A DNA stretch of 64,000 bases from Planctomycetota bacterium (GCA_014584345.1 JACTNB010000013.1:558001-622000); one strand, 5' to 3'. Counted from the first letter of the stretch, positions 44,977 to 54,818 are shown. The notes: generated by a model not told the origin, from the sequence alone. A program made the numbers and translations.

Positions 44977-45577
44977 CGCAGCACTCCAGTCGATGTAAGG
45001 GCTAAATTACTGGAATGGTAGGCTGCTCAGGACGGTTCGGGAGCCCCCAGGGTGGCGCCCTTGTGCGAATTTCCGTCCAGAAGGAATACTTGCGACGAAA
45101 GCTGTCGCTTGAGAAAATATCTCACAGTTCTATGCCAAATACGATGGACATGCAACATGGGAATTCTTTCCGCGGTAATTATTCGCGTATTTTCTGCTTT
45201 TCACCAAAGTGTCATTTTTTTCCCGCCGTGTCATCAAAAAAGGCCGCCGATTTTGTCGCAGGCAGGCCGGGGACAAAATATTCCCGCCAGTGCATTTCGG
45301 AGTGAGGTCTCCCCAGGATATGCCCTCCTCTCCAAGCCGCCGTTACAAGCTGGGGGAATTTCGGGCGTTCGTCTGCCGAAAACCGTCACTGGCGCATGCG
45401 GCTCGGATTGCGAGATACGAGCCGTGCTTGGTTCCACTCAACGCCACACGCTTCGAATTTACACAGGGCCAGTAACGTGGGCAAGATTCCCTCGAATCTG
45501 GTATGCTATCTGGCGAGAGTTTCCCGCCGGTTCGGCTTGATGAATTATTCCAGCGATTTGCCACGGAGTCCCCTTTG
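44977..45577. other. 601-base divergent region between acyl-chain operon and PhyH gene
   Basis: The gap is AT-rich in its centre (about 45140-45290). It contains the dyad TGAGA-AAATA-TCTCA near 45111-45125 and an inverted repeat at 45251-45278. No ORF within it has a believable protein sequence. Promoters for both directions should lie here; no convincing -35/-10 pair was found. Confidence 0.45.
45251..45278. promoter_or_regulatory. Inverted repeat in the acyl-chain/PhyH divergent region
   Basis: TTTTGTC (45251-45257) and GACAAAA (45272-45278) are perfect complements around a 14-base G+C-rich centre. The symmetry suits an operator read from both sides, but no hexamers flank it clearly. Confidence 0.35.
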
Positions 45578-46513
45578 ATGACAGCCTCGGACCTGGGTTT
45601 GATCCATGCCCCCCTCACCCGAATGTTCCCGCAACCCACGACGGCCGCGGAGTGGGAGCCGTTTCAGTTGACCACCACCCAGATACGTCAATTTCGGGAT
45701 GAAGGATATGTGAGCGGGGTCCGCTTGCTCGACGAAGCGCAAGTCGAAGCCTTAAGGCAGGAATTGGCTGAGATGGCCCAGCCGGACCACTCTGGTCGGG
45801 AATACTTCTACGAATATCATAGCAATGAATCGGGCGCGGAAGAGACGACGCTGTTCCACGCGCTGGGTGCCTGGCGGGTCCGTCCCGGCTTTCATGATCT
45901 GCTGTGGAACCCGGCGTTTCTGATGCCGGCCTACCAGTTGCTGGGTCAAGGCTTTCGTATGTTTCACGATCAACTCTTCAGCAAGCCGGCGCGTCACGGG
46001 GGTGTCGTGGCCTGGCACCAGGATTATTCCTACTGGACCTGGACCCGGCCGATGTCGCATCTGACGTGCTGGATTGGCCTGGATGATGCCAATACCAGCA
46101 ATGGCTGTCTGCACTACATTCCGCGGAGTCATCGGTGGGGGCTGGTGGAAAAGACGGCCCTGGCGGGCGACATGTACGCGGTGCGCGAGGCCTTGAGTCC
46201 GCTGCAGCAGCAGGATTTCGATCGCAAAATACCGATCGTCATGGCGCGCGGGGAAGCCACGTTTCATCATCCCGCTTTGATGCACGGTTCCTACGAGAAT
46301 CGTTCCGAACATTCGCGGCGGGCCACGGTCATCAACGTGTTCACGGATGGCGTGCTCTCGAACGTGGATGAACAGAATCGTCCGGTAGCGGGCGTCTACC
46401 CAGAATTCCCCCCCGGCGAGCCGATGCGCGAACCGTATTATCCGCTCCTGCTGGATCCCCGCGAGAAATTCCAGGATTTCCTGTCGTCGATACCAACCAT
46501 CGACACGGTTTAA
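45578..46513 (+). CDS. Phytanoyl-CoA dioxygenase (PhyH) family protein
   Basis: PhyH enzymes are Fe(II)- and 2-oxoglutarate-dependent oxygenases that hydroxylate lipid or small-molecule carbons. With the ATG at 45578 the protein has 311 residues. The iron ligands are His147 and Asp149 (WHQDYSYW) and His236 (HGSYENRS), and an Arg downstream (about 248) binds 2-oxoglutarate. The segment LTCWIGLDDANTSNGCLHYI is typical. An upstream in-frame ATG at 45503 adds 25 residues without homology. It diverges from the acyl-chain operon, so a lipid substrate is possible, though many planctomycete PhyH proteins have other substrates. Confidence 0.9.
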   Translation: MTASDLGLIHAPLTRMFPQPTTAAEWEPFQLTTTQIRQFRDEGYVSGVRLLDEAQVEALRQELAEMAQPDHSGREYFYEYHSNESGAEETTLFHALGAWRVRPGFHDLLWNPAFLMPAYQLLGQGFRMFHDQLFSKPARHGGVVAWHQDYSYWTWTRPMSHLTCWIGLDDANTSNGCLHYIPRSHRWGLVEKTALAGDMYAVREALSPLQQQDFDRKIPIVMARGEATFHHPALMHGSYENRSEHSRRATVINVFTDGVLSNVDEQNRPVAGVYPEFPPGEPMREPYYPLLLDPREKFQDFLSSIPTIDTV

Positions 46514-46556
46514 CTCCTAGCCGCGGCAATTGTCTGACATTCTTCGGGCGACAAGG

Positions 46557-46699
46557 AACTAGCCGCGACCGTGAGGGAGCGGGCCAGTGTTTGGTGGCTT
46601 GTGCCGTGTGGTACACAACGCGAGTGGACTCCATGGCGGGAGAGTGTGTTGCGGGATGTTGCGCCCGCCTGGCCCGCTTCCTCACGGGCGCGGCTAGTT
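46557..46699. repeat. Dispersed CTAGCCGCG element, copy 3 (best preserved)
   Basis: The 143-base element begins AACTAGCCGCGACCGT and ends CGGGCGCGGCTAGTT; its arms (about 28 bases) are near-perfect inverted repeats. The interior resembles copy 2. A fragment of the same end, CTAGCCGCGG, lies 40 bases to the left at 46517-46526. The element sits between the convergent PhyH and cheR genes and contains no gene. Confidence 0.85.
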
Positions 46700-46754
46700 A
46701 TCGGGTCTGTTTCGCGACAGCTGCTTCGGTAGATGAGCCTTATATTCCCCGCCG

Positions 46755-47618
46755 TCAGCAGGGGAGCTTGAGTGACGCGGTTCCGGCCAAGCCGAGTCCG
46801 GCATGGCTGGGATTATATACGGCGGCACGGAAGCCCTCTGCACGGCGAAAGGAATCACTGATGCCGAGCACGGTTTCCGCACCGCCCAGCAAGAGATACC
46901 CGTGTTTTGCGACTTGGGTGGCCATGCGATCCAGGATTGTTTTTTTGGTTTCGGTCTCGAAGTAAATCAGTACGTTTCGGCAGAAGACGACATCGAAGGT
47001 CCCCAGATGCCGAAAGGGATCCAGCAGGTTGAGTTGCCTCCAATGGATCCAGCTTTGCAATTCGGGCTTGATCTGCCAGCCATCGTCGTTCTTCGTGAAA
47101 TACTTCATCAGCATTTGAATCGACAACCCGCGCTGAACTTCGAATTGGGTATACAGCCCTGCCTTGGCCTTGGCGATGATCTGTTCGTTGAGATCGGTTG
47201 CGACGATTTCCACATTCCATCCGCAAGCCAGTTGGGGAAAGTGTTCCCGCAGAGCCATCACGATGGAATAGGGTTCCTGTCCCGAGGAACAGGCCGCGCA
47301 CCAGATGCGGAGCTTGCGTTCCGCCCGCCGGGCCTCCATGATCCTGGGGATCATGGATTCGGTCAGTTCCTCGAAGGGTTTCTTATCCCGGAAGAAGAGG
47401 GTTTCGTTGGTGGTCATGGCCTCGATAACGGCCGTTTTGACTTCCGGTTTGGGAAAGGCTTTCAGGGTCTGCACGAGTTCGGGAATGCCCCCCAGTCCCA
47501 GGCTGTTGGCGATGGGCAACAGGCGGGATTCGATGAGATACATTTTTCCCGTTCCCAGATGCAGTCCGGATGATTTGAGCAGGAAATCGGAGAGGAATTG
47601 GTAATCGGAAGAATTCAT
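46755..47618 (-). CDS. cheR: Chemotaxis protein methyltransferase CheR
   Basis: CheR methylates glutamates of chemoreceptors. The start at 47618 gives 287 residues and overlaps the cheB stop by four bases (ATGA). The helical N-terminal domain has TTNETLFFRDKKPFEEL, the SAM-binding domain has IWCAACSSGQEPYSIVM, and the acceptor motif is DVVFCRNVLIYFETETKKTI, all canonical. The C-terminus (HAGLGLAGTASLKLPC) lacks a receptor-tethering pentapeptide-binding feature that I can identify. No receptor, CheA or CheW gene is in the window. Confidence 0.95.
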   Translation of the reverse strand: MNSSDYQFLSDFLLKSSGLHLGTGKMYLIESRLLPIANSLGLGGIPELVQTLKAFPKPEVKTAVIEAMTTNETLFFRDKKPFEELTESMIPRIMEARRAERKLRIWCAACSSGQEPYSIVMALREHFPQLACGWNVEIVATDLNEQIIAKAKAGLYTQFEVQRGLSIQMLMKYFTKNDDGWQIKPELQSWIHWRQLNLLDPFRHLGTFDVVFCRNVLIYFETETKKTILDRMATQVAKHGYLLLGGAETVLGISDSFRRAEGFRAAVYNPSHAGLGLAGTASLKLPC

Positions 47619-48718
47619 TGGCGATTGGCCTTGGCGGAGGTTGTGACGCGATGACATAAACGGAGAATACGGGAGCCGATTTCCTGTAGCGGCAAGACTT
47701 CATTTGCCAGCCCTCCGTTGACGATGGCACCAGGCATCCCCCAGACCACGCTGGAGGCTTCGTCCTGGGCCAGCACATAGCCTCCCGCCTGGACAATTTC
47801 CTGAGTGCCCTCGAGGCCGTCGCTCCCCATGCCGGTGAGCATGACGGCCAGCAGTCGGGACCCGGCCACCCGGGCAGCCGAACGGAAGAGTGGATTGACG
47901 GACGGGCGGCAATAATGTTCCACGGGTCCCTGATGCAGTTCGAGAATCCGGTCCTGCAGCAGGGCCTTGATTTCGAGGTGAAAGTCTCCCGGAGCGACGT
48001 AGGTTACTCCCGGTTGCAGGCGTTCGCCGTGCTGGGCCTCCTTGACCGTCCGTCCGGTATCGTTCTGAAGATGATTGGCCATGATGGCGGTGAACATGGG
48101 CGGCATATGCTGGACGACCAGCGTGGGAATATCGAACTCGGGGCCTAGATCGCAAAGGACGCGCGACAGGGCATTGGGCCCGCCAGTGCTGGCTCCAATC
48201 ACGAGCAGGCTGGGGGGTTGCAACATGTAAACCCGCTTGGACAGGGGATTCGTGCCGGGTTGGGGAGCGGCAGGTTTGCCTTCCCCCCTGGGCGCAGCCA
48301 GCGTGGGGCGACGCACCAGCCCCTTGACCAGCGGGATCAACTCGCGCGACAACACTTCCATCGCCGCGGCGGTGCTGCTGGTGTTCGGCTTGGCAATACA
48401 GGCCGCCGCTCCGAGCGACAAGGCAAGCATGGTCGTTTTTGCACCCGCCACTGTCAGGCTACTGGCCATGATGACACGGATTCGGGGATGGTGCTGCTGA
48501 ATTTGCCGCATCGTTTCCAGCCCATCCATGACGGGCATTTCGACATCCAGAACCACGACGTCGGCGGAATTGTTGCGCAACCAGGAAAGGGCGGATTCGC
48601 CGTGCATGGCGGTTCCCACCACTTCGATTTCCGAATCCTGGGAGAGAGCACGCGTGAGCAAACCACGAATGACGGCCGAGTCATCCACGATCAATACGCG
48701 AACGGGTTGCTTGTTCAT
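47615..48718 (-). CDS. cheB: Protein-glutamate methylesterase CheB
   Basis: CheB demethylates and deamidates chemoreceptors after phosphorylation by CheA. The 367-residue protein has a receiver domain with phospho-acceptor Asp58 (VVVLDVEMP) and a linker rich in Pro/Gly (about 135-165). The esterase domain has the triad Ser177 (IGASTGGP), His204 (VVQHMPP) and Asp300 (TGMGSDG). It overlaps the upstream cheY gene and the downstream cheR gene by four bases each, giving strict co-translation. Confidence 0.96.
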   Translation of the reverse strand: MNKQPVRVLIVDDSAVIRGLLTRALSQDSEIEVVGTAMHGESALSWLRNNSADVVVLDVEMPVMDGLETMRQIQQHHPRIRVIMASSLTVAGAKTTMLALSLGAAACIAKPNTSSTAAAMEVLSRELIPLVKGLVRRPTLAAPRGEGKPAAPQPGTNPLSKRVYMLQPPSLLVIGASTGGPNALSRVLCDLGPEFDIPTLVVQHMPPMFTAIMANHLQNDTGRTVKEAQHGERLQPGVTYVAPGDFHLEIKALLQDRILELHQGPVEHYCRPSVNPLFRSAARVAGSRLLAVMLTGMGSDGLEGTQEIVQAGGYVLAQDEASSVVWGMPGAIVNGGLANEVLPLQEIGSRILRLCHRVTTSAKANRQ

Positions 48719-49083
48719 AAGACGCCTACTTCTTCGAATTTGTCTCGGATGATTTCTTCCGTGAATGGCTTCATGATGTATTCATTGGCACCGGCCTGCA
48801 TGGCCCGCATGATGTGGTCCATGTCGTTTTCGGTGGTACACATCACTACGATGGGTTGCTTGGGAAGGGGCAGGGACCGCAGCGCTTCCAGAAATTCCAG
48901 CCCGTTCATGACGGGCATGTTCCAGTCGAGCAGAATGGCGATGACGTCTGGATTGCTTCGAATCTGCTCCAGGGCCGTCTGCCCATGCTCCGCTTCGAGC
49001 ACTTCGAAACCAAACTTGCTCATGATTCGGCGTCCCACCAGACGCACGGTCTGCGAATCGTCAACAACGAGAATCTTGGGCAT
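48715..49083 (-). CDS. cheY: CheY-like response regulator, single receiver domain
   Basis: The start at 49083 gives 122 residues: a stand-alone receiver with the acidic pair in VVDDSQTVR, phospho-acceptor Asp53 (LLDWNMP), the switch Thr in VVMCTTEND and the Lys in YIMKPF. It is the first gene of the overlapping cheY-cheB-cheR operon. The same frame runs much further upstream, but the additional sequence is not protein-like. Whether it talks to a flagellar motor or another output cannot be told, because no motor or CheA gene is present. Confidence 0.93.
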   Translation of the reverse strand: MPKILVVDDSQTVRLVGRRIMSKFGFEVLEAEHGQTALEQIRSNPDVIAILLDWNMPVMNGLEFLEALRSLPLPKQPIVVMCTTENDMDHIMRAMQAGANEYIMKPFTEEIIRDKFEEVGVL

Positions 49084-49574
49084 GGGATACTTTCTCTGTC
49101 TTTTCATGTAAACGTAACTAATCGAGCGGCCCGGCGACCGACATTTCATCCTGTAAAACCTAGGTTGAGAACCGCCGCCATGTGGATTAATTCCTTCAAG
49201 GCGTTGAATTTGGACAACGTCATCCAGGATGCAAAGCGGGTGGCGCGGCTTGCGACGAAGAAAAGGATTCTGAGGAATCGAGCGATTTCCCGTCGCTTTG
49301 ACCCATGTGAATGCATCGATGCGTGGTGTCTCGTGCCGCGAGTTTGCTTGAGGGTTCGTTCCCGCGGCGATATACTCCGGGAAATTGGCAGAATCGGAAC
49401 AGAACACGCATCCGCCACGCTGGTGGGCGGAACGGTTGCTGTTGCGGTTTGTTCGGAGTATGCCCGCCCGCACTGCGTCCGCAGGGAGGTTCCACCTCGG
49501 AGCGGATGAGTCGCAGGCAGCGTTCAGGAACAAGCCGTATCAAAGTTTTTCGTAAACCGAAAGGGAATAGTATC
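49084..49574. other. Divergent region cheY / gap
   Basis: The 491-base gap separates divergent genes. It contains a plausible promoter for gap at 49348-49376. No credible ORF or RNA family is visible; the promoter of the che operon was not found. Confidence 0.45.
49348..49376 (+). promoter_or_regulatory. Predicted promoter of gap
   Basis: TTGAGG (49348-49353) and TATACT (49371-49376) have a 17-base spacer and match consensus at four and five of six positions. Transcription would start about 190 bases before the GTG start of gap. Confidence 0.5.
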
Positions 49575-50597
<1,023 letters not shown>

Positions 50598-50608
50598 GGA
50601 TCCGTCGG

Positions 50609-50628
50609 GACAGGGGGTATCCCCTGTC
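50609..50628 (+). terminator. Hairpin after gap
   Basis: GACAGGGG (50609-50616) and CCCCTGTC (50621-50628) form a perfect eight-base stem with a four-base GTAT loop, 11 bases after the gap stop codon. It is followed by an AT-rich stretch, GAATAATTT. Confidence 0.7.
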
Positions 50629-50727
50629 GAATAATTTCCAGCGGGCTGCCCGGAATCCGTTTCCGCGCGGCCCGTTTTTCGATGACAGGGTTTGTTCGTT
50701 CTGTCCGAAGGGGCGTGAGTTTTTCCC

Positions 50728-51288
50728 ATGCGACGGAAAATTCGCGAATGTCTGTTGGAACTGGTCGTGGGGGATATCACCACGCAGCAGGTGGCGGCCA
50801 TCGTCAATGCCGCCAATAGCCAGCTTCGGGGAGACGCGGGAGTGGATGGCGCGATTCATCGGGCAGCCGGGCCGGAACCGATGCGACAGTTGCGTGAAAA
50901 CTATCCCACGGGTTGCCCGGTGGGGAGTGCGGCGGTGACGGCAGCGGGACGCCTGCCGGCCCGTTATGTGTTTCACGCCGTCGGGCCCATCTGGCGCGGC
51001 GGTCGCCAGCGGGAAGAAGCCGATCTGCGGAGTGCCTATCGCACCTGTTTGAATTTGGCCGTCGAATTGAACTGCGAAAGCATTGCCTTCCCCGCAATTT
51101 CCACCGGGGCGTATGGTTATCCGCTGGACTTGGCGACCACGGCCGCCCTGACGGAGATTCGCGAATTTCTCCTTCAGGCGGATTCACTACAACTCGTCCG
51201 CTGCGTGTTGTTCGATCCCGGTATTTACGGAGCCTATTGTCGCGTGGTGGAATCCTGGGATTCGCGGGGGGAACTGCGGAATGGATGA
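50728..51288 (+). CDS. Macrodomain protein (ADP-ribose-binding/deacylase type)
   Basis: Macrodomains bind ADP-ribose, and bacterial ones hydrolyse O-acetyl-ADP-ribose or ADP-ribosyl groups. The 186-residue protein has the signature DITTQQVAAIVNAANSQLRG, the GAGVDGAIHRAAGP-type loop (here GDAGVDGAIHRAAGP), CPVGSAAVTAAGRLPARYVF, and the second ribose-binding loop SIAFPAISTGAYGYPL. This order is that of the MacroD-type/YmdB group. Its stop lies inside the next gene (eight-base overlap), so it is co-translated with the MOSC protein. Confidence 0.93.
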   Translation: MRRKIRECLLELVVGDITTQQVAAIVNAANSQLRGDAGVDGAIHRAAGPEPMRQLRENYPTGCPVGSAAVTAAGRLPARYVFHAVGPIWRGGRQREEADLRSAYRTCLNLAVELNCESIAFPAISTGAYGYPLDLATTAALTEIREFLLQADSLQLVRCVLFDPGIYGAYCRVVESWDSRGELRNG

Positions 51289-52087
51289 GGCGCCCGTTGT
51301 GCTCCGGAGGATCGATCTGTTTCCACTGAAGTCTCTGCCCGGTTTATCGGTCAGTTCGGCTACCCTGCTGCCAGACGGACCGCTGGAATACGATCGCCGC
51401 TGGGCCTTGTTCGACGCCGAGGGACACATCGTCAACGGCAAGCGTCACCCGGGCCTGCATTGTCTCGATCTGCAATTCGCCTCGGATCTGCGCTCCCTGC
51501 GCCTCGGCCGCCACGATGCGCCAGCGGACGGGCCGGAACCACTCCAGATTTGTTGGCCGGAGGAGCACTCCCTGCTGGCGGAATATGTATCGGAAGTCCT
51601 CCAGTTTCCTGTGCAAATTCGTGAAGACTCTCGCCTCGGTTTCCCGGATGACACTCTAGCCTCCGGTCCGACGATTATCGGCACGGCCACCTTGCATGAG
51701 GTGACCCGCTGGTTTCCCGGACTCGGCTTCGAGGAGTGTTGCCGACGCTTTCGCGCCAATCTCCTGCTGGAAACAACGGTTCCGTTCTGGGAAGACCGCC
51801 TGTTTGGCTCTCCGAATCGGCCCCGCAAATTCTGGTTGGGCGAGGTTCCGATGTGGGGGATCAATCCCTGTCAGCGTTGCGCGGTCCCCTCGCGAGATTC
51901 CCGCTCCGGGGCGGTCCTGACCGGTTTCCAGAAACAGTTCGCGAAACGCAGGCAGGCGACATTCCCCTCGGAAATATCCGCCGCACACTTCAACCATTAT
52001 TATCGCCTGGCGGTCAATACGCGCCTGGATAACCAGCGAACCGGGCAGGTCCTGCGCGTGGGAGATCGTGTGCGTCTCGACGACTAA
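51281..52087 (+). CDS. MOSC-domain protein (MOSC N-barrel plus MOSC)
   Basis: MOSC proteins bind a molybdenum cofactor sulfur or reduce N-hydroxylated compounds. The 268-residue protein has an N-terminal beta-barrel (MOSC_N; FPLKSLPGLSVSSATLLPDG, DRRWALFDAEG) and a C-terminal MOSC domain with FRANLLLE and the conserved Cys in NPCQRCAVPSRD that would coordinate the metal or sulfur. Length and order match the YcbX/mARC-like group without the ferredoxin domain of YcbX. Its start overlaps the macrodomain gene. Confidence 0.9.
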   Translation: MDEAPVVLRRIDLFPLKSLPGLSVSSATLLPDGPLEYDRRWALFDAEGHIVNGKRHPGLHCLDLQFASDLRSLRLGRHDAPADGPEPLQICWPEEHSLLAEYVSEVLQFPVQIREDSRLGFPDDTLASGPTIIGTATLHEVTRWFPGLGFEECCRRFRANLLLETTVPFWEDRLFGSPNRPRKFWLGEVPMWGINPCQRCAVPSRDSRSGAVLTGFQKQFAKRRQATFPSEISAAHFNHYYRLAVNTRLDNQRTGQVLRVGDRVRLDD

Positions 52088-52403
52088 ACATTACTCAACC
52101 CCGGTTGACCATCACCCCCGCGTCCTGACGAGCGCGGCGTGAACATGAGCGGCACGCTCCAATGACTCGGGGCCTACGTTTGGTGGATGCGAGGGGATTG
52201 TGTAAACTCACGGAGCAGGGGAGATGCGTTGTTGACCAGTCGCGATGCAACCTTGCTCGCTCGATACAGGAGATGCGGAAAGCCCGTGAGGTATCGCCTT
52301 GCGGGCAATCGTCATCTGCGGTTTGGCGTTCTATGGAAATCCGCATACGCTTGAAGTCTCGACTTTGTCCATTAGGGAATGACTCGTAACACTAGGGGGC
52401 GCA
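52088..52403. other. Intergenic region MOSC gene / ceramidase-like gene
   Basis: The 316-base gap contains a 14-base dyad TCAACC-CC-GGTTGA at 52095-52108, eight bases after the MOSC stop. No clear promoter, RNA or ORF is seen otherwise. Confidence 0.4.
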
Positions 52404-53855
52404 ATGTCCTGTCTGAGGTTGAACGCCAATGTTACCCCCAGTGCCCGGTCACTGGGAGTGTGTCGTCTGATACATGTCTGCCTGGTGTGGCTGGCGGTCC
52501 TGGGCTTGCCGCGGTGGTCTGGCGCCGCGATGGCGGACGCCTGGCAAGCCGGAGTGGCGCGGGTAGTCATCACTCCGGAAAAAGCGGTCTGGCTGGCAGG
52601 CTATGGCTCGAAGCGAGTACCCGATGGCAAGCTGCACGATTTGTGGATGAAGGCATTGGCATTGCAGGATGCCTCGGGACATCGGGCCGTGCTGATAACC
52701 AGCGATTTTCAGGGCGTTCCCAAATCGATGAGCGATCGCGTGTTCGAGGGGTTGCGAAACCGTTACGGGCTGGAACGTCGGCAGGTGATGTTCACGTTCT
52801 CGCATAATCATTGCGGTCCGCGGCTGGGGGATGATCTGATCGATTATTATCCGGTGGAAGCCGAACAGGAGGCCCTGGTGCGCGACTACACCGACCAGAT
52901 GGTGCTCCGATGTATCGACCTGGTAGGTGCGGCCCTAAACGACCTGCGACCGGCAGAATTGCTGCAAGGAATGGGGACTTGCACCTTCGCGGTGAATCGC
53001 CGCAATAACCGCGAGGCGGACGTCCCCGAGATGCTTGCCCGTGGCGAACCGCTACGGGGCCCCGTGGATCATGCCGTCCCGGTTCTCAAGGTGATCCGTC
53101 CGGACGGGAGTTGCGCGGCTATTCTATTCGGTTACGCTTGTCACCCCACGACACTCAGCTTTCTAACCTGGTGTGGTGACTATCCGGGCTTTGCACAATT
53201 ACAGCTCGAACAAGCCTGGCCTGGCACAACGGCGATGTTTGTCAACACGTGCGGCGGCGACCAGAATCCACTCCCGCGCCGCACGGTGGAACTTTGCAGG
53301 AAATACGGCACGCAACTCGCCGACGCCGTCCAGGCGGCATTGCAGGGGAACCTGCAACCCGTGCGTCCGCGCCTGACAACGGCTTTCGAACTCCGTGAAC
53401 TGGACTACCTCAATGTGGTTTCCGACGCGGAACTGGAAACGTATGCCCGGGAGAATCATGCCATTCGGTCGCGCTGGGCCGCGCGCATGCTGGAGAAGCG
53501 CCGTAGCGGAGTCGCCTTTCCCTCGTCGTATCCCTACCCGATTCACGCCTGGCAACTGGGTGGTGAAATGCTGGTTATCGGCATGGGAGCGGAAACGGTT
53601 GTCGATTACGCCTTGCGGTTCAAGCAGGAATTTGGCCCGGGGACTTGGGTTTGCGGGTACGCGGATGATATGATTGCCTACATTCCTTCTCGCCGGGTTT
53701 GGGGGGAAGGGGGATACGAAGGGGGGGCGTCCCTGTACGAATACGGTCGCCCCGCGCTCCGCTGGGCTGGTGATATCGAAGACCGGATTGCAGCGTCCGT
53801 GCATCGTCTGGTGCGCGAGATACGGGAGCAAGGCCCCCCTTCGCATCGAGACTGA
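52404..53855 (+). CDS. Secreted neutral/alkaline ceramidase-like protein
   Basis: Neutral ceramidases are zinc amidases; planctomycetes have many members with only the N-terminal catalytic domain. The 483-residue protein has a signal peptide (about 22-43, ending SGAAMA) and the family start GVARVVITPEKAVWLAGYGS. The zinc-binding His segment is FTFSHNHCGPRL, and FGYACHPTTLS and FVNTCGGDQNPLPRR carry further metal or active-site residues. The C-terminal beta domain of full ceramidases is missing. The TIM barrel gene follows after 30 bases. The lipid substrate is not proven for this group. Confidence 0.87.
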   Translation: MSCLRLNANVTPSARSLGVCRLIHVCLVWLAVLGLPRWSGAAMADAWQAGVARVVITPEKAVWLAGYGSKRVPDGKLHDLWMKALALQDASGHRAVLITSDFQGVPKSMSDRVFEGLRNRYGLERRQVMFTFSHNHCGPRLGDDLIDYYPVEAEQEALVRDYTDQMVLRCIDLVGAALNDLRPAELLQGMGTCTFAVNRRNNREADVPEMLARGEPLRGPVDHAVPVLKVIRPDGSCAAILFGYACHPTTLSFLTWCGDYPGFAQLQLEQAWPGTTAMFVNTCGGDQNPLPRRTVELCRKYGTQLADAVQAALQGNLQPVRPRLTTAFELRELDYLNVVSDAELETYARENHAIRSRWAARMLEKRRSGVAFPSSYPYPIHAWQLGGEMLVIGMGAETVVDYALRFKQEFGPGTWVCGYADDMIAYIPSRRVWGEGGYEGGASLYEYGRPALRWAGDIEDRIAASVHRLVREIREQGPPSHRD

Positions 53856-53885
53856 CCCACTAGCCGAGAATTCAGGAGCCCGCGC

Positions 53886-54779
53886 ATGTCCCATTCACAT
53901 CTGCACCTGTCCCGCCGCCATTTTTTGGCCGGCACCGCCGCCGCAACCGGACTTTCCGCCCTCGCGTTGCCCGCCAGTCTGCTGACCGCGGCGCAAGTGC
54001 AGCAACTCAAACTGGGACTGGTGACCTACAACTGGGGGAAGGATTGGGATGTTCCCACCCTCATCAAGAATTGCGCGGAAACCGGCTTTGCCGGCGTGGA
54101 ACTTCGCAGCACGCACAAACATGGCGTCGAAATCACGCTCGATTCCCAGGCCCGCCAGGAAGTGAAACAACGCTTCGCGGACAGCCCCGTGGAACTGGTC
54201 GGCCTGGGAAGTGCCTGTGAATACCATGCCGCCGATCCACAGGTCGTGCAAAACAACATTCAGGAAACCAAGGCGTTCGTGAAACTCTGCCAGGATGTCG
54301 GCGGGAGCGGCGTCAAGGTTCGTCCGAACGGCCTTCCCGCGGACGTTCCGGTGGAAAAAACCCTGGAACAGATTGGCCGTGCGCTGAACGTGGTTGGCAA
54401 GTACGCTGCCGATCATGGTGTACAGATACGCGTGGAAGTTCACGGCAAGGGGACCCAGGAAATTCCGCACATGAAAACCATCATGGATGTCGCCGATCAT
54501 CCGAACGTGGTCGTCTGCTGGAATTGCAATCCCACCGACATGAACGGGCTGGGATTCGAGCACAACTATCAACTGCTCGACAACCGCATGGGAACCGTGC
54601 ATATTCACGATCTCCGCCCCGGCAAGAACAATTATCCCTGGGAGCGGCTTTTCCCACTGCTGCGTAAATGCGCGGCTCCCGGTTTCACGGGCTGGTGCCT
54701 GCTGGAAGATGGCCCGATCCCCACCGATATCCCCCAGGCAATGCGCGAAAACAAACAACGCTTCGACGAACTGGCCTGA
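53886..54779 (+). CDS. Tat-exported sugar phosphate isomerase/epimerase-like TIM barrel
   Basis: The 297-residue protein has a Tat signal (LSRRHFLAGTAA, hydrophobic segment to about residue 36). An AP-endonuclease-2/xylose-isomerase-like TIM barrel follows: LGLVTYNWGKDWDVPTLI, GFAGVELRSTH, the Glu and His ligands in IRVEVHGKG and VVVCWNCNPTDM, and VHIHDLRPG. Such exported barrels are typical of planctomycetes and act on sugars or inositols; the substrate is unknown. It probably forms one transcript with the ceramidase-like gene. A bidirectional terminator follows. Confidence 0.88.
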   Translation: MSHSHLHLSRRHFLAGTAAATGLSALALPASLLTAAQVQQLKLGLVTYNWGKDWDVPTLIKNCAETGFAGVELRSTHKHGVEITLDSQARQEVKQRFADSPVELVGLGSACEYHAADPQVVQNNIQETKAFVKLCQDVGGSGVKVRPNGLPADVPVEKTLEQIGRALNVVGKYAADHGVQIRVEVHGKGTQEIPHMKTIMDVADHPNVVVCWNCNPTDMNGLGFEHNYQLLDNRMGTVHIHDLRPGKNNYPWERLFPLLRKCAAPGFTGWCLLEDGPIPTDIPQAMRENKQRFDELA

Positions 54780-54818
54780 GCATGGCAGCCCATGGCGGAT
54801 TGTTTGTTCCCAAGAGAC

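Noticed and set aside
45052..45540. 162-residue plus-strand ORF in the acyl-chain/PhyH gap
   Set aside because: It has no recognisable motif, an irregular composition and no ribosome binding site; treated as non-coding.
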